A stretch of 64,000 nucleotides of DNA from Burkholderia cepacia (GCF_001039005.1 NZ_LDWR01000046.1:186001-250000); one strand, 5' to 3'; counted from the first letter of the stretch, positions 54,644 to 63,872 are shown. Translations and numbers: made by a program. The notes: generated by a model from the sequence alone, not told the origin.

Positions 54644-54649
54644 TATAAT
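54644..54649 (+). promoter_or_regulatory. -10 element of the tRNA-Arg array
   Basis: TATAAT, 13 bp before the first tRNA-Arg. The -35 region (about 54621-54626) is poor. Confidence 0.55.
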
Positions 54650-54662
54650 TTCGCTTCTGCGT

Positions 54663-54739
54663 GCGGCTGTAGCTCAGTTGGATAGAGTACTTGGCTACGA
54701 ACCAAGGGGTCGTGGGTTCGAATCCTGCCAGCCGCGCCA
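54663..54739 (+). tRNA. tRNA-Arg (ACG), copy 1
   Basis: 77 nt with encoded CCA. Anticodon arm CTTGGCTACGAACCAAG gives anticodon ACG, reading CGU/CGC/CGA after A34-to-inosine editing. Acceptor GCGGCTG pairs with CAGCCGC. First of three identical genes. Confidence 0.97.
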
Positions 54740-54806
54740 CTTTTTCCGAGGGCCTTCCCAACCGAAGGCCCTTTCAGTTCGAAGCAGTAGCTTTTTGTTT
54801 TTGCGT

Positions 54807-54883
54807 GCGGCTGTAGCTCAGTTGGATAGAGTACTTGGCTACGAACCAAGGGGTCGTGGGTTCGAATCCTGCCAGCCGCGCCA
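54807..54883 (+). tRNA. tRNA-Arg (ACG), copy 2
   Basis: Identical in all 77 positions to copy 1. The shared block extends 4 nt upstream (GCGT) in all three copies except for spacer length. A GGGCCTTC/GAAGGCCC hairpin (54753-54772) lies between copies 1 and 2 and may act in processing. Confidence 0.97.
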
Positions 54884-54943
54884 TCTTTTTGGGGACCTTC
54901 CCATCGCAGAAGGTTCCGACAGTTAAGCAGTACCGTTTTGCGT

Positions 54944-55020
54944 GCGGCTGTAGCTCAGTTGGATAGAGTACTTGGCTACGAACCAAGGGGTCGTGGGTTC
55001 GAATCCTGCCAGCCGCGCCA
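54944..55020 (+). tRNA. tRNA-Arg (ACG), copy 3
   Basis: Identical to copies 1 and 2; last of the array and followed by a terminator 7 nt later. Confidence 0.97.
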
Positions 55021-55026
55021 TCTTAA

Positions 55027-55060
55027 AAGGGCTTTCCTCCGGGAAAGCCCTTTTTCTTTT
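55027..55060 (+). terminator. Rho-independent terminator of the tRNA-Arg array
   Basis: AAGGGCTTTCC (55027-55037) pairs with GGAAAGCCCTT (55041-55052), followed by TTTTTCTTTT. Confidence 0.85.
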
Positions 55061-55209
55061 CTGCCTCCCCTCGCCCCTTGCTCGCGTCATGGCATCGTTC
55101 GCCCGACCGACCTCGGAAGGCCCCGGCAACGCCGCAGTTTCGCTCCGCAGCGCAAATGAAAACGGCGGCCATTGGCCGCCGCTGATCGATCGCCCGCAAC
55201 GGGCACGCG

Positions 55210-57576
55210 TCAATAATCCTGCCGCTCGCGCTCGATGCGCATGCCGCCGTCGTGGCGCGCATGCGCACCATCGTCGGTGGACCGCTCGCGCATGATCCGC
55301 ATCACGTCCGGGTTGGTTCGCACGCGCCGCATCACGTTCGCGAGATGCACGCGGTCGCTGACCTGGATCACGAAGCGCAGCACCGTCGATTCGTGCGTCA
55401 GGTCCTCGTCCATCGCGATGTGAACGATGTTCGCGTCGGCCGACGTGATGTCCGCCGCCACGCGCGCAAAGATGCCCTTCGTGTTCTTCACGAGCGCCTT
55501 CACCGTGACATCGAACAGGCGGCCCGGCTGCGGCGCCCATTCGACGTCGATCCAGCGGCCCGGATCGCGGCGATGAATACGCTGCGCCACGCGGCAATCG
55601 GTCGTATGAATCGCCATCCCCAGGCCGATGCCGATGTAGCCCATGATCGCGTCACCCGGAATCGGCCGGCAGCATGCCGACAACTGCACGGACATCCCTT
55701 CGGTGCCGGTAATCACGACCGGCGGCGCATGATGCGCGGGATGCCGCTCGGACTTCGGCAGATCGTCGTCCGCGTCGCGGCCGCTCATCAGCACCTCGAT
55801 GCGCTTGGCCATCACCGCGGCAACGCGGCGGCCAAGGCCGATGTCCGCGAAAATTTCCTGACGGCTCTTGTTGCCCGTCCACTGCACGAGCTTCTCCCAC
55901 ACTTCCGGCTCGACGTCGGCCAGCGCGAGGCCGTAGCCCTTCAGGCTCTGGTCGACGAGCCGCTCGCCAAGCTGCACCGACTCGTTCAACCGCATCGTCT
56001 TCAGGTAGTGACGAATCGCCGAGCGTGCCTTGCCGGTCCGCACGAAGCCGAGCCATGCCGGGTTCGGTTTCGAATACGGCGCGGTGATCACCTCGACGAT
56101 GTCGCCGCTCTTCAGCTCGGTGCGCAGCGGCAGCAGCTCGTTGTTGATCTTCACGGCCACGCACTGGTTGCCGAGATCGCTGTGGATCGAATACGCGAAA
56201 TCGAGCGCCGTCGCGCCGCGCGGCAACGCCATGATCTTCGACTTCGGCGTGAACACGTAGACCGCGTCGGGGAACAGGTCGATCTTCACGTGCTCGAGGA
56301 ATTCGCTCGAATCGCCAGCTTCGCTCTGGATGTCGAGCAATGACTTCAGCCACTGGTGCGCGCGCTTCTGCACGTCACTGAGATCCGCACTGCCGTTCTT
56401 GTACAGCCAGTGCGCGGCGACCCCTGCCTCTGCGATCTCGTGCATCTTGCGCGTGCGCACCTGAAACTCGATCGGCGCGCCGAACGGGCCGACGAGCGTC
56501 GTGTGCAGCGACTGATAGCCGTTGATTTTCGGGATCGCGATGTAGTCCTTGAACTTGCCGGGCACGGGCTTGTACAGCGCGTGCAGCGCGCCGATGCACG
56601 TGTAGCAGTCGAGCGCGCTGTCGACGACGACGCGAAAGCCGTACACGTCGAGCACCTGCGAGAACGACAGCTGCTTGTCGCGCATCTTCCGGTAGACGCT
56701 GTAGATGGTCTTTTCGCGGCCGGTGATCTCGGCATCGATCTTCGCGTCGGCCATCGCGCGCTGCGCGGCCTCGAGGATCTTGCTGATCACTTCGCGGCGG
56801 TTGCCGCGCGCCGCCTTCACGGCCTTCTCGAGCGTCGCGTAGCGATGCGGGTTGAAGTTCGCGAAGCTCATGTCCTGCAGCTCGCGATACGTGTTGTTCA
56901 ACCCGAGCCGGTGTGCGATCGGCGCGTAGATGTCGAGCGTTTCCCGCGCGACGCGGCGGCGCTTTTCCATCGGCACCGCGCCGAGCGTGCGCATGTTGTG
57001 CAGGCGGTCGGCGAGCTTGACGAGAATGACGCGCACGTCGCGCGCCATCGCGAGCAGCATCTTGCGGAAGTTTTCCGCCTGCGCTTCCTCGCGACTGCGG
57101 AATTCCATCTTGTCGAGCTTGGACAGGCCGTCGACCAGTTCGGCGACCTTCGGGCCGAACCGCTCGGCCAGCTCGCTCTTGGTCACCCCCTGGTCTTCCA
57201 TCACGTCGTGCAGCAGCGCGGCCATCACGGCCTGCGCGTCGAGCTTCCAGCCGGCGCAGATTTCCGCGACGGCGACGGGATGGGTGATATAGGGCTCGCC
57301 GCTCTGGCGATATTGACCGAGGTGGGCTTCGTCGCTGAAGTGGAACGCCGCCTTGACCTCTTTGATTTCGTCCGGAGCGAGATACTCGGCAAGCGCGGCC
57401 GTCAGTTTCGCAATCGAAACGACGCCGTGCTTGCGCGGCTGCTCCGGAGTGGCGGTCGGCCCGAACAGATGCCGGAAGGACTGTTCGAGGACCGCGTCGA
57501 TGTACTGGCGCGCAGGCGACTGGGCCGTGGCTTCGGTGGTCGAATCCGCGGAGGCGGACGATGGGGTGGTGCTCAT
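55210..57576 (-). CDS. spoT: Bifunctional (p)ppGpp synthetase/hydrolase
   Basis: 788 aa RelA/SpoT homologue. HD hydrolase domain (about 80-210) with HDVMED and VKLADRLHNMRTL, synthetase domain (about 270-380) with FRVVVDSALDCYTCIG and GYQSLHTTL, TGS domain (about 420-480) with VYVFTPKSKIMALPRGATALDFAYSIH in segments, and a C-terminal ACT domain (about 700-775). The intact HD motif indicates hydrolase capacity, so it is the SpoT type. Upstream gene is rpoZ on the same strand (63 bp), as in most gammaproteobacteria and betaproteobacteria. Confidence 0.97.
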   Translation of the reverse strand: MSTTPSSASADSTTEATAQSPARQYIDAVLEQSFRHLFGPTATPEQPRKHGVVSIAKLTAALAEYLAPDEIKEVKAAFHFSDEAHLGQYRQSGEPYITHPVAVAEICAGWKLDAQAVMAALLHDVMEDQGVTKSELAERFGPKVAELVDGLSKLDKMEFRSREEAQAENFRKMLLAMARDVRVILVKLADRLHNMRTLGAVPMEKRRRVARETLDIYAPIAHRLGLNNTYRELQDMSFANFNPHRYATLEKAVKAARGNRREVISKILEAAQRAMADAKIDAEITGREKTIYSVYRKMRDKQLSFSQVLDVYGFRVVVDSALDCYTCIGALHALYKPVPGKFKDYIAIPKINGYQSLHTTLVGPFGAPIEFQVRTRKMHEIAEAGVAAHWLYKNGSADLSDVQKRAHQWLKSLLDIQSEAGDSSEFLEHVKIDLFPDAVYVFTPKSKIMALPRGATALDFAYSIHSDLGNQCVAVKINNELLPLRTELKSGDIVEVITAPYSKPNPAWLGFVRTGKARSAIRHYLKTMRLNESVQLGERLVDQSLKGYGLALADVEPEVWEKLVQWTGNKSRQEIFADIGLGRRVAAVMAKRIEVLMSGRDADDDLPKSERHPAHHAPPVVITGTEGMSVQLSACCRPIPGDAIMGYIGIGLGMAIHTTDCRVAQRIHRRDPGRWIDVEWAPQPGRLFDVTVKALVKNTKGIFARVAADITSADANIVHIAMDEDLTHESTVLRFVIQVSDRVHLANVMRRVRTNPDVMRIMRERSTDDGAHARHDGGMRIERERQDY

Positions 57577-57639
57577 ATTCGCCTCCAGGTCGAGTCGTTG
57601 CGCGCGTGGATTACATGGCTGGAACGGGCCGGATGCGCG

Positions 57640-57843
57640 TTACACCGGCACCTTTTTCAGCATCTCGACGCCGACCTGGCCGGCGGCGATTTCGCGCAGC
57701 GCGACGACCGTCGGCTTGTCGCGGCTTTCGATCTTCGGCGTATGGCCTTGCGCGAGCTGCCGCGCGCGATAGGTGGCGGCGAGCGCCAGTTCGAAGCGGT
57801 TCGGGATTTGCTTCAGGCAGTCTTCGACGGTAATGCGAGCCAT
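57640..57843 (-). CDS. rpoZ: RNA polymerase omega subunit
   Basis: 67-aa assembly and stability factor of RNA polymerase. [29 protein letters not shown] is the conserved core, and [23 protein letters not shown] follows. Lies between gmk and spoT, the standard order. Confidence 0.97.
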
Positions 57844-57901
57844 GGTGGTAATTCCTTCTGAATATAGTCCTTATTCTACCTTATGTCCCTCTGCCCCCGC
57901 G

Positions 57902-58585
57902 TCAATCCGCGTGGGGCAGATGGATGCCGAGCTCGATGAACAGCTCCGTGTGTCGCGCGTACTGCGAAGCAAAGCGCAGGCGCGTCGCCGCGACGATGCA
58001 TTCGAGCTCCGCGAGCGCACGCTCGAAATTCTCGTTGATCACCACGTATTCCGCTTCCGACGCGTGCGCGATCTCGCTGCCGGCGGCCAGCAGACGGCGC
58101 GTGATCACGTTCGGCTCGTCCTGGCCGCGCTTCTTCAGACGCTCTTCGAGCGCGTCGAGCGACGGCGGCAGGATGAAGATGCCGACCGCGTTGCGGAACT
58201 GCTTCTTCACCTGCAATGCGCCCTGCCAGTCGATTTCGAGCAGCACGTCGTGGCCGTTCTTCATCTGCTCTTCGATCCAGACGCGCGACGTGCCGTAGTA
58301 GTTGCCGTGCACTTCCGCGCTCTCGAGAAATTCGTGCGCCGCGTGACGCGTGCGGAAATCGTCGACGGTCGTGAAGTGATAGTGCTGGCCGTCCTGTTCG
58401 CCCGGGCGCGGCTTGCGCGTCGTGTACGAGATCGACAGGCAGATGTCGCTGTCCTTCGACAGCAGCGCATTCACGAGCGTCGACTTGCCCGCGCCCGACG
58501 GCGCGACGACCATGAACAGGTTGCCGGGATAGACGCCGCCGTGCAGCGAATGCGACGCGTGGCCGTCGCGGGTGGATTCGGTCAT
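57902..58585 (-). CDS. gmk: Guanylate kinase
   Basis: ATP-dependent phosphorylation of GMP to GDP. 227 aa; P-loop APSGAGKSTLVNALL (about 25-40), GMP-binding SISYTTRKPRPGE and the HEFLESAEVHGNYYGTS segment. ATG 58585 was chosen; the upstream part of the frame encodes an intergenic repeat, not the enzyme. Confidence 0.96.
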   Translation of the reverse strand: MTESTRDGHASHSLHGGVYPGNLFMVVAPSGAGKSTLVNALLSKDSDICLSISYTTRKPRPGEQDGQHYHFTTVDDFRTRHAAHEFLESAEVHGNYYGTSRVWIEEQMKNGHDVLLEIDWQGALQVKKQFRNAVGIFILPPSLDALEERLKKRGQDEPNVITRRLLAAGSEIAHASEAEYVVINENFERALAELECIVAATRLRFASQYARHTELFIELGIHLPHAD

Positions 58586-58589
58586 GTCA

Positions 58590-58665
58590 GCCTCCGCCGG
58601 GCCGCCCCAAGGAGGCTGACCGCCCCCTCGGGGGGCAGCGAACAACGTGAGCGTGGGGGTCGTTT
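58590..58665. repeat. Betaproteobacterial intergenic repeat element (REP-like)
   Basis: Nested inverted repeats: GCCTCCGCCGG/CCGCCCCAAGGAGGC near 58590-58616, GCCCCCTCGGGGGGC near 58622-58636 and the tail AACAACGTGAGCGTGGGGGTC. I recognise this as the common short repeat scattered through Burkholderiales genomes, here in the gmk-yicC gap. Mobile origin unproven. Confidence 0.6.
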
Positions 58666-58673
58666 CATCTCGT

Positions 58674-59597
58674 TTACTCCAGGTTTTGCACTTGCTCTCG
58701 CATCTGCTCGATCAACAGCTTGAGCGCCATCGATGCGTCGGCCAGTTCCTTCGCCGCCGCCTTCGAGCCGAGCGTGTTCGCTTCGCGATTCAATTCCTGC
58801 ATCATGAAGTCGAGACGCTTGCCGACGCGGCCGCCCTTCTCGATCACATGGCGCGTTTCGTTCAGGTGCGCGGTGAGGCGCGACAGCTCTTCCGCGATGT
58901 CGATCCGGATCCCGTACATCGTCACTTCCTGACGAATGCGCTCCGCGGCTTCCTCGCGCGTCACGATCGGCGCGCTGCCTTCGGGCGCCGCTATGCCGAG
59001 CGCTTCCTGCAGCCGCTCGACGATCTTCTGCTGATGCTTCGCGATCAGCTCCGGCACGAGCGGCGTGATGCGCGCGACGATCGCTTCCATCTCGGCGACA
59101 TTCGTCAACAGCATCGTCGCCAGTTGCGCGCCTTCGCGCGAACGCACGACGACGAGCTCGCCGATCGCTTCCTTGCCGCATGCGAGCACCGCGTCGCGGA
59201 TCGCGTCAGCCGACACGCCGCTTTCGGCCAGCACGCCGGGCCAGCGCAGGATCTCGCCCGCGCGCAGGCGGCCGACGCCCGGGAACGAGTCGAGCACCGC
59301 GCGCTCGAGATCGGCGAGCTGACCGAGCGCCGACTGGTTCAGCGCGCCCGCGCCGATGCTCTGTTCGCCGCGCTGCAGGTTGATGCGCACGTCGACCTTG
59401 CCGCGCGACAGCTTGTTCATCAGCATTTCGCGCAGCGCGGGTTCGCACGCGCGCACGTCGTCCGGCATCCGGAAATTCAGGTCGAGGAAGCGCGAGTTCA
59501 CGGTGCGCAGTTCGACCGACACGCTGGTGCCGCCATTGCCGGTGGCCGTCACGAGTTCGCGCGTCGCGCTCGCGTAGCCCGTCATGCTGTAGATCAT
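58674..59597 (-). CDS. YicC/YloC family endoribonuclease
   Basis: 307 aa. N-terminal signature MIYSMTGYASATREL and YicC_N domain (about 1-160, with RTVNSRFLDLNFRMP), then the DUF1732 C-terminal domain (VTMYGIRIDIAEELSRLTAHLN and GKRLDFMMQELNREANTLGSKA). YicC proteins are divalent-cation-dependent ribonucleases in E. coli. Divergent from rph; start ATG 59597. Confidence 0.92.
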   Translation of the reverse strand: MIYSMTGYASATRELVTATGNGGTSVSVELRTVNSRFLDLNFRMPDDVRACEPALREMLMNKLSRGKVDVRINLQRGEQSIGAGALNQSALGQLADLERAVLDSFPGVGRLRAGEILRWPGVLAESGVSADAIRDAVLACGKEAIGELVVVRSREGAQLATMLLTNVAEMEAIVARITPLVPELIAKHQQKIVERLQEALGIAAPEGSAPIVTREEAAERIRQEVTMYGIRIDIAEELSRLTAHLNETRHVIEKGGRVGKRLDFMMQELNREANTLGSKAAAKELADASMALKLLIEQMREQVQNLE

Positions 59598-59734
59598 GGT
59601 TCGTCTCGCCGTCTGGGTGCCCTCGCGGGCGGGGATATGTCGAGGCGCCCGGCGCATCGGAAAGCGCGGGGCGGGAAGCGCGCATTATCCCATTTTTGCG
59701 GAGCTCTCCGCCGGGCAAGGGCGCCGTTCGGCGC

Positions 59735-59740
59735 TAAAAT
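59735..59740 (+). promoter_or_regulatory. -10 element of the rph-rdgB-hemW operon
   Basis: TAAAAT in GGCGCTAAAATCGCGG, 31 bp before the rph ATG; the same local context precedes dsbB. Confidence 0.45.
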
Positions 59741-59770
59741 CGCGGTTTCCCCTCCTTCCGCGATCCCCAC

Positions 59771-60511
59771 ATGACGTCTTCCCTTTCCCGCCCCAGCGGC
59801 CGCCGCGCCGATGAACTGCGCAAGGTCGCCCTGACGCGCCACTACACGAAACACGCCGAAGGCTCGGTGCTGGTCGAATTCGGCGATACCAAGGTGCTGT
59901 GTACCGCGAGCGTCGCCGAGCGCGTGCCCGACTTCCTGCGCGACCGCGGGCAAGGCTGGCTGACCGCCGAATACGGGATGCTGCCGCGCGCGACGCACAC
60001 GCGCAGCGACCGTGAAGCCGCACGCGGCAAGCAGACGGGTCGCACGCAGGAAATTCAGCGCCTGATCGGCCGCGCGCTGCGCGCGGTGTTCGATCTTGAA
60101 GCGCTCGGCCCGCGCACGATCCATATCGACTGCGACGTGATCCAGGCCGACGGCGGCACGCGCACGGCAAGCATCACCGGTGCCTTCGTCGCCGCGCACG
60201 ACGCCGTGTCGAAGCTGATTGCGGCCGGCAAGCTCACCCGCTCGCCGATCACCGACCACGTCGCCGCGATCTCGGTCGGCGTGTACGAAGGCGCGCCGGT
60301 GCTGGATCTCGACTACGCGGAAGATTCGCGCTGCGATACCGACATGAACGTCGTGATGACGGGCGCAGGCGGTTTCGTCGAAGTCCAGGGCACGGCCGAA
60401 GGCGTGCCGTTCTCGCGCGCCGAGATGAACGCGCTGCTCGACCTCGCGCAGGGCGGGATCGGCGAGCTCGTGCAGCTGCAGAAGGACGTCCTGGGCGCCA
60501 GTCATGCCTGA
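59771..60511 (+). CDS. rph: Ribonuclease PH
   Basis: Phosphorolytic 3'-5' exonuclease that trims tRNA 3' ends. 246 aa; MLPRATHTRSDREAARGKQTGRTQEIQRLIGRALRAV (in segments, about 77-112) carries the phosphate-binding arginines. Good start at 59771 with a weak RBS. Overlaps rdgB by 8 nt; first gene of the operon. Confidence 0.97.
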   Translation: MTSSLSRPSGRRADELRKVALTRHYTKHAEGSVLVEFGDTKVLCTASVAERVPDFLRDRGQGWLTAEYGMLPRATHTRSDREAARGKQTGRTQEIQRLIGRALRAVFDLEALGPRTIHIDCDVIQADGGTRTASITGAFVAAHDAVSKLIAAGKLTRSPITDHVAAISVGVYEGAPVLDLDYAEDSRCDTDMNVVMTGAGGFVEVQGTAEGVPFSRAEMNALLDLAQGGIGELVQLQKDVLGASHA

Positions 60512-61130
60512 CGACCGCACCCTCGCGCCGCTGTCGCGCATCGTTCTCGCGTCGAACAACCCGGGCAAGCTGCGCGAATTCACCGCGCTGTTCTCGACGG
60601 TCGGCATCGAGATCGTCCCGCAGGGCGACCTGGCGGTGCCCGAGGCGGAAGAGCCGTTCGGCACGTTCATCGAGAACGCGCTGACGAAAGCGCGGCATGC
60701 GTCGCGGCTCACCGGGCTGCCGGCGATCGCCGACGATTCGGGCCTGTGCGTGCGCGTGCTGCGCGGCGCGCCGGGCGTCTATTCGGCACGCTACGCACAG
60801 CGCGCGGGCCGCGACAAGGGCGACGCGGCGAACAACGCGTATCTCGTCGAGCAGCTGCGCGGCGTCGACGACCGGCGCGCATACTATTGCTGCGTGCTCG
60901 CGCTCGTGCGCCATGCGGACGATCCCGAGCCGCTGTTCGCCGAAGGGCGCTGGGCCGGCGAGATCGTCGACGCGCCGCGCGGCGAGCACGGATTCGGCTA
61001 CGACCCGTATTTCTACCTGCCAACGCTCGGTGCGACGGCGGCCGAACTCGAGCCGGCGGTGAAGAACACGCACAGCCATCGCGCGCTCGCGCTGAAGGCG
61101 CTGCTTGCACGGCTCGCGGAGGAAACATGA
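60504..61130 (+). CDS. rdgB: XTP/dITP diphosphatase (Ham1/RdgB)
   Basis: Removes non-canonical purine triphosphates. 208 aa; NTP-binding motif IVLASNNPGKLREFTALF (about 13-30) and the HAM1 motif ARYAQRAGRDKGD. The start overlaps rph by 8 nt (ATG 60504). Between rph and hemW, a common operon order. Confidence 0.97.
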   Translation: MPDDRTLAPLSRIVLASNNPGKLREFTALFSTVGIEIVPQGDLAVPEAEEPFGTFIENALTKARHASRLTGLPAIADDSGLCVRVLRGAPGVYSARYAQRAGRDKGDAANNAYLVEQLRGVDDRRAYYCCVLALVRHADDPEPLFAEGRWAGEIVDAPRGEHGFGYDPYFYLPTLGATAAELEPAVKNTHSHRALALKALLARLAEET

Positions 61131-61164
61131 TCGCGCCCGATATCCATTCGCTGCAGGAGGTGGC

Positions 61165-62379
61165 ATGAGCCAGGCCGCGGAAACCGGCGCGCGCGTCGTC
61201 GCGACCTTCACGTCGCCCGGACAGGTGCGGCTCACGTCGCTGCCGCCGCTCGCGCTGTACGTGCATTTTCCGTGGTGCGTGCGCAAGTGCCCGTACTGCG
61301 ATTTCAACTCGCACGAGTGGAAAGGCGAACGGTTTCCGGAGACCGAGTATCTCGACGCGCTGCGCGCCGATCTCGAGCAGGCGCTGCCGCTCGTGTGGGG
61401 ACGGCAGGTGCACACCGTGTTCATCGGCGGCGGCACGCCCAGCCTGCTGTCGGCGGCCGGCCTCGATCGGATGCTGTCCGACGTGCGCGCGTTGCTGCCG
61501 CTCGACGCCGATGCCGAGATCACGCTCGAGGCGAATCCGGGCACGTTCGAGGCCGCGAAGTTCGCGCAGTTCCGCGCGAGCGGCGTGAATCGCCTGTCGG
61601 TCGGCATCCAGAGCTTCAACGAAGCGCACCTGAAGGCGCTCGGCCGGATCCACGACACCGCGCAGGCGCGTGCGGCGGTCGAGATCGCCGCGACGACGTT
61701 CGACAACTTCAACCTCGACCTGATGTTCGCGCTGCCGAACCAGACGCTCGACGAATGCCGCACCGACATCGAGACCGCGCTGTCGTTCGCGCCGCCGCAT
61801 CTGTCGCTGTATCACCTGACGCTCGAGCCGAACACGCTGTTCGCGAAGTTTCCGCCCGTCGTCCCCGACGACGACGCGTCGGCCGACATGCAGGAATGGA
61901 TCCACGCACGCACGGCCGAGGCCGGCTACGGGCGCTACGAAGTGTCCGCTTATGCGAAGCCGAATCATCAGTGCAAGCACAACCTGAACTACTGGCGCTT
62001 CGGCGACTACCTCGGGATCGGTGCGGGTGCCCACACGAAGCTGTCGTTCCCGAACCGGATCCTGCGGCAGGCACGCTACAAGCATCCGGCGACCTTCATC
62101 GAGCAGGCGATGGCCGGCACGGCCGTGCAGGAAGAGCGTGAAGTCGGCGCGCGCGACCTGCCGTTCGAGTTCATGCTGAACACGCTGCGGCTCGCCGAGG
62201 GTTTCCCCGTGCACAGCTTCGTCGAACGCACGGGCCTGCCGATGAGCACGATCGAGCCGGCATTGAAGGAAGCGGAACAGCGCGGGCTGATCTCGCGCGA
62301 TTTCGCGCAGATCGCGCCGACGCCGCTCGGCCAGCGTTTCCTCAACGACCTGCAGGAATTGTTCCTGCGCGACGATTGA
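61165..62379 (+). CDS. hemW: Radical SAM heme chaperone HemW
   Basis: 404 aa. [4Fe-4S]/SAM motif C38-x3-C42-x2-C45 in FPWCVRKCPYCDFNSH, GGTPSLL (about 89), the family's SVGIQSFNEAHLKALGRIH and the C-terminal domain. Homologous to coproporphyrinogen III oxidase HemN but with the HemW-type shorter N-terminus; inserts heme into target proteins. RBS CAGGAGG before ATG 61165; the frame upstream overlaps rdgB. Confidence 0.94.
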   Translation: MSQAAETGARVVATFTSPGQVRLTSLPPLALYVHFPWCVRKCPYCDFNSHEWKGERFPETEYLDALRADLEQALPLVWGRQVHTVFIGGGTPSLLSAAGLDRMLSDVRALLPLDADAEITLEANPGTFEAAKFAQFRASGVNRLSVGIQSFNEAHLKALGRIHDTAQARAAVEIAATTFDNFNLDLMFALPNQTLDECRTDIETALSFAPPHLSLYHLTLEPNTLFAKFPPVVPDDDASADMQEWIHARTAEAGYGRYEVSAYAKPNHQCKHNLNYWRFGDYLGIGAGAHTKLSFPNRILRQARYKHPATFIEQAMAGTAVQEEREVGARDLPFEFMLNTLRLAEGFPVHSFVERTGLPMSTIEPALKEAEQRGLISRDFAQIAPTPLGQRFLNDLQELFLRDD

Positions 62380-62453
62380 AGCGACAAGTGCAAAGCATGG
62401 GACCGGAGTAAGCACTGAAGTGCCAACTCCGGTCGACACCGCGGCATTTCGGT

Positions 62454-62459
62454 TACAAT
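62454..62459 (+). promoter_or_regulatory. -10 element of tRNA-Ser
   Basis: TACAAT in GGTTACAATGCCGC, 12 bp before the tRNA 5' end. Confidence 0.5.
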
Positions 62460-62471
62460 GCCGCCTCGCGT

Positions 62472-62559
62472 GGAAGCGTGGCCGAGCGGTTTAAGGCACT
62501 GGTCTTGAAAACCAGCGACGGGAAACTGTCCGTGAGTTCGAATCTCACCGCTTCCGCCA
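62472..62559 (+). tRNA. tRNA-Ser (TGA)
   Basis: 88 nt with a long variable arm and encoded CCA. Anticodon arm CTGGTCTTGAAAACCAG gives anticodon TGA (codon UCA). Acceptor GGAAGCG pairs with CGCTTCC. Followed by a terminator. Confidence 0.97.
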
Positions 62560-62571
62560 GGAAATTCGCCC

Positions 62572-62605
62572 AACCCCGTCCATTCGCCGAATGACGGGGT
62601 TTTTG
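62572..62605 (+). terminator. Rho-independent terminator of tRNA-Ser
   Basis: AACCCCGTC (62572-62580) pairs with GACGGGGTT (62593-62601), with an inner CATTCG/CGAATG pairing, followed by T5. Confidence 0.85.
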
Positions 62606-62699
62606 TTTGTCCGCACGCCCCTCTCCCCACGTTCCGACGCGTCACGCCGGATGCCGTTACAATCCCGCGCTCCGAATCGCGAAACGGGAAATCCACGTC

Positions 62700-63092
62700 A
62701 TGAAGCCCTTCATCGTCTCGTCGCTCGTCGCCATGCTGGCCGCCGTCAGCACACATGCCGCGGCCGACACCGCCTCCGGCAGCGACGCGCCGGCGTCGTG
62801 CGCGATCGCGTACGTCACTGGCGTCGGCGGCTCGCCGCGCGGCCTGAGCGAATACCTCGCGAGCCCGTCGCCCTACAACTACCTGAAGGACAACGACCTC
62901 CAGTGCAAGGTGTCGGACGACGGACGCACGTCGAACTGCACCGGCGTGACCTACCTGCGCAACGAACAGGTCAGCGTGTACGACGACTCCGATCCGGCAA
63001 CGCTGACCGTCGTGGCGCGCGTGGAGCTCGACCACGGCCAGAAGTACCCCGTAATCATCGTCGTGCAGCGCAAGGACGCGCGCTGCAAATAA
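62700..63092 (+). CDS. Exported hypothetical protein, 130 aa
   Basis: Signal peptide (KPFIVSSLVAMLAAVSTHAAA), then a 105-residue domain with four cysteines (ASCAIAY, LQCKVSDD, SNCTGV and DARCK) that could form two disulfides. No family recognised. TACAAT at 62658-62663 is a probable -10; ATG 62700 gives a proper signal peptide, the frame upstream does not. Monocistronic. Confidence 0.65.
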   Translation: MKPFIVSSLVAMLAAVSTHAAADTASGSDAPASCAIAYVTGVGGSPRGLSEYLASPSPYNYLKDNDLQCKVSDDGRTSNCTGVTYLRNEQVSVYDDSDPATLTVVARVELDHGQKYPVIIVVQRKDARCK

Positions 63093-63273
63093 TGCAATGA
63101 CGTTGCCGCGCGCGTGAACCCGTCGGTCGGGACGACACGTGCGTTCGCACTGCAGCGGAAGCCTCCCTGGCCGCCCCACCATCACCTAGAATTCGTTCAA
63201 CACGGCGACACGACCGCCGCCGCGCACTCGACGCCGCACGCGCCACCCCTGCGCGCGGCCCACGGAGATCGCC

Positions 63274-63567
63274 ATGACCGAACTGTCGACACCGACGGAC
63301 CACGTCGATTACGAAGGCTTCGAGATCCATGTCGTGCCGGCCACCGCGCCCGGCAGCGACACGCGCTACACCTACACGGGCTACGTGTGCCATCCGGGCG
63401 CGAATCCCGCGCTGCCGGGCCACGCGGTGCCGTTCCACGCGGACGGCGAGGAAAGCTTCGCGAGCGTCGACGAAGCGGTGCACGAAGCCGTGCACATCGG
63501 CAAGAGCATCATCGACGGCACGCACCCCGACCTGTCGGTGCTGTCGCTCGTCACGCACGGCTTCTGA
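63274..63567 (+). CDS. Hypothetical protein, 97 aa
   Basis: Soluble small protein, MTELSTPTDHVDYEGFEIHV start, with a YTYTGYVCHPGANPA segment and the His-rich VDEAVHEAVHIGKSIIDGTH. Family uncertain; looks conserved in Burkholderia by its composition. RBS GGAGATCGCC precedes the ATG. No neighbours to suggest a role. Confidence 0.6.
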   Translation: MTELSTPTDHVDYEGFEIHVVPATAPGSDTRYTYTGYVCHPGANPALPGHAVPFHADGEESFASVDEAVHEAVHIGKSIIDGTHPDLSVLSLVTHGF

Positions 63568-63872
63568 ACCGGGCAACCTGCATCGCAGGTGATGGCGCAT
63601 GCGTCGGTCGCCGTGTTGAATGCGGCGACCGCCACGCTCGGCCGAACGATCGTCGCGACCCTGCGCATAACGCGCGTGCCGCGCCTTTCAACTTTGCAAC
63701 ATGCTCGCCCGTCGAGCGCGCTGTCACATGTCACGTCACAGCGCGATGCGCGGCGCCCGGCCACCATCATCTGCGATTGCAACGCCCGGCATCGCGCGTT
63801 ATGCGTTTCTCCCGATATCGCGTCGCGTCCATGCGCCTATCATTTTTTTATAGTCACTTCTGGCTATCTCCC
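63568..63872. other. Intergenic region
   Basis: 305 bp with no supported gene. It has a hairpin (GGTCGCCG with CGGCGACC, 63608-63632) without a T-run. A possible promoter for the following gene lies around TTTTTTTATAGTC (63842-63854). Confidence 0.4.

Noticed and set aside
54663..55020. Regular repeats suggesting a CRISPR-like array
   Set aside because: Repeats are three tRNA-Arg genes of 77 nt; spacers differ in length and no cas genes are present.
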